A stretch of 64,000 bases of DNA from Defluviitaleaceae bacterium (lineage in GTDB: Bacteria; Bacillota; Clostridia; Lachnospirales; WRAX01). The stretch is from contig WRBJ01000004.1 in assembly GCA_009784615.1 (NCBI GenBank), positions 1 to 64,000 on the forward strand, written 5' to 3'. Position numbers and translations under genes: made by a program. The notes below the pieces were generated by a model, which saw only the letters and a program-made list of their open reading frames with translations, was not told the DNA's origin and ran no database searches. Positions 63,345 to 64,000 of this stretch are shown here, in pieces. Position 1 is the stretch's first letter, and every line of letters starts with the position of its first letter.

Positions 63345-63477
63345 TTTTTACTCCTCATTCCTAAATCATAATTACTATTTTAAATATATCACATACCAAA
63401 TCTTTTGTCAACATACCTATCGTTTATCTTATCAAACTGGGGGTCGTTTCAGTTTAAAAACTTTTTTGAATATGCTG

Positions 63478-63595
63478 TTGACAAAAAGACAAAATATGAT
63501 ATAATTGGATTTAAATTAAATAAAATTAACAGGCGGTGGCGAGTTGGGAGTTGGGTTTTGCCGCCCTCGTCTGCATAAAAAAGAGGAGATGAAAA
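63478..63595 (+). promoter_or_regulatory. Promoter and G-rich structured 5' UTR of an MCP gene
   Basis: TTGACA-16-TATAAT (63478-63505); GGCGG(63532)/CCGCC(63561) and GGCGAG(63538)/CTCGTC(63566) helices; RBS GAGGAG. Confidence 0.55.
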
Positions 63596-64000
63596 ATGTT
63601 AGCCAATCTAAAAATTAGAAGCAAGCTGATGTTGGGTTTTGGCTTTTTGATGGTTGCTATTGTGGTCATAATCGTGTTCGCAATAATCGCTATGAACCGT
63701 CTTAACCAAGATGCCGTCTATGTTATCGAAGGTCCTTACGAACGCTATACAATCGCCCGCTCTATCGAACGTAATATGATAGACGCACGCCGTATTGTAA
63801 ACCGTGTTTCCATTTACGGCTCTTCAAATCCACCAAACCTTGTGGGTATCAATGCTCAAATTGCGGCTCGTGACGCTACCCGTACCCGTGTGCAAGAGCA
63901 AATTAACGCTTGGCGCAACTCTAATATAAACGACGACCGTGTTAATGGTGATGCAACGTTGCTAAACAACCGTGTTACACTTGCAAACCAATTGGAAGCG
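63596..64000 (+). CDS. Methyl-accepting chemotaxis protein, N-terminal part (truncated by window end)
   Basis: MLANLKIRSKLMLGFGFLMVAIVVIIVFAIIAMNRLNQD...; 4HB_MCP-like sensor domain. Confidence 0.8.
   Translation, partial: MLANLKIRSKLMLGFGFLMVAIVVIIVFAIIAMNRLNQDAVYVIEGPYERYTIARSIERNMIDARRIVNRVSIYGSSNPPNLVGINAQIAARDATRTRVQEQINAWRNSNINDDRVNGDATLLNNRVTLANQLEA

Noticed and set aside
63530-63575. c-di-GMP riboswitch upstream of the MCP
   Set aside because: No match to the recalled c-di-GMP-I core; only generic G-rich helices are present.

Overview
The window is 64 kb of an AT-rich Clostridia-like (Firmicutes) chromosome, mostly housekeeping genes. In order it carries: rpmB; wecB; a complete F-type ATP synthase operon (atpI-B-E-F-H-A-G-D-C) whose c subunit has the full Na+-binding signature; a heterodimeric ABC exporter; two M3 oligopeptidases in tandem; ispD; an OPT transporter; copA-niaR and niaX; miaB-ymcA-like-mutS-miaA; a TetR divergon; an Orn/Lys/Arg decarboxylase; dacF; trmL; asnB; an ECF sigma/anti-sigma pair; ecfA1-A2-T; truA; a NfeD/flotillin pair; pncB; an M23 protein; an M32 peptidase; an Eco47II/Sau96I-like R-M pair; dnaB; rplI; a D,D-carboxypeptidase-like protein; and the start of an MCP. 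I saw no rRNA, tRNA, CRISPR array or transposase. The main discovery candidate is a repeated non-coding element present twice, at 1-113 (minus) and about 50542-50661 (plus). Each copy has its own sigma-A-type promoter with a dyad centred near the -10 box, and a terminator-like hairpin. The hairpin shows the same 12-nt loop segment (GCTTTGTTAGGG) on an inner helix whose base pairs covary between the copies. Other notable observations: a D,D-carboxypeptidase paralog with all three catalytic motifs lost (SxxK to AxxM, SxN to AGN, KTG to RTG); three gene remnants (GNAT, SDR, Nudix) in intergenic positions; a 52-aa membrane ORF coupled to the methyltransferase and absent from the ORF track; and several inverted-repeat or operator structures. 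All calls come from reading the sequence; no database searches were run.
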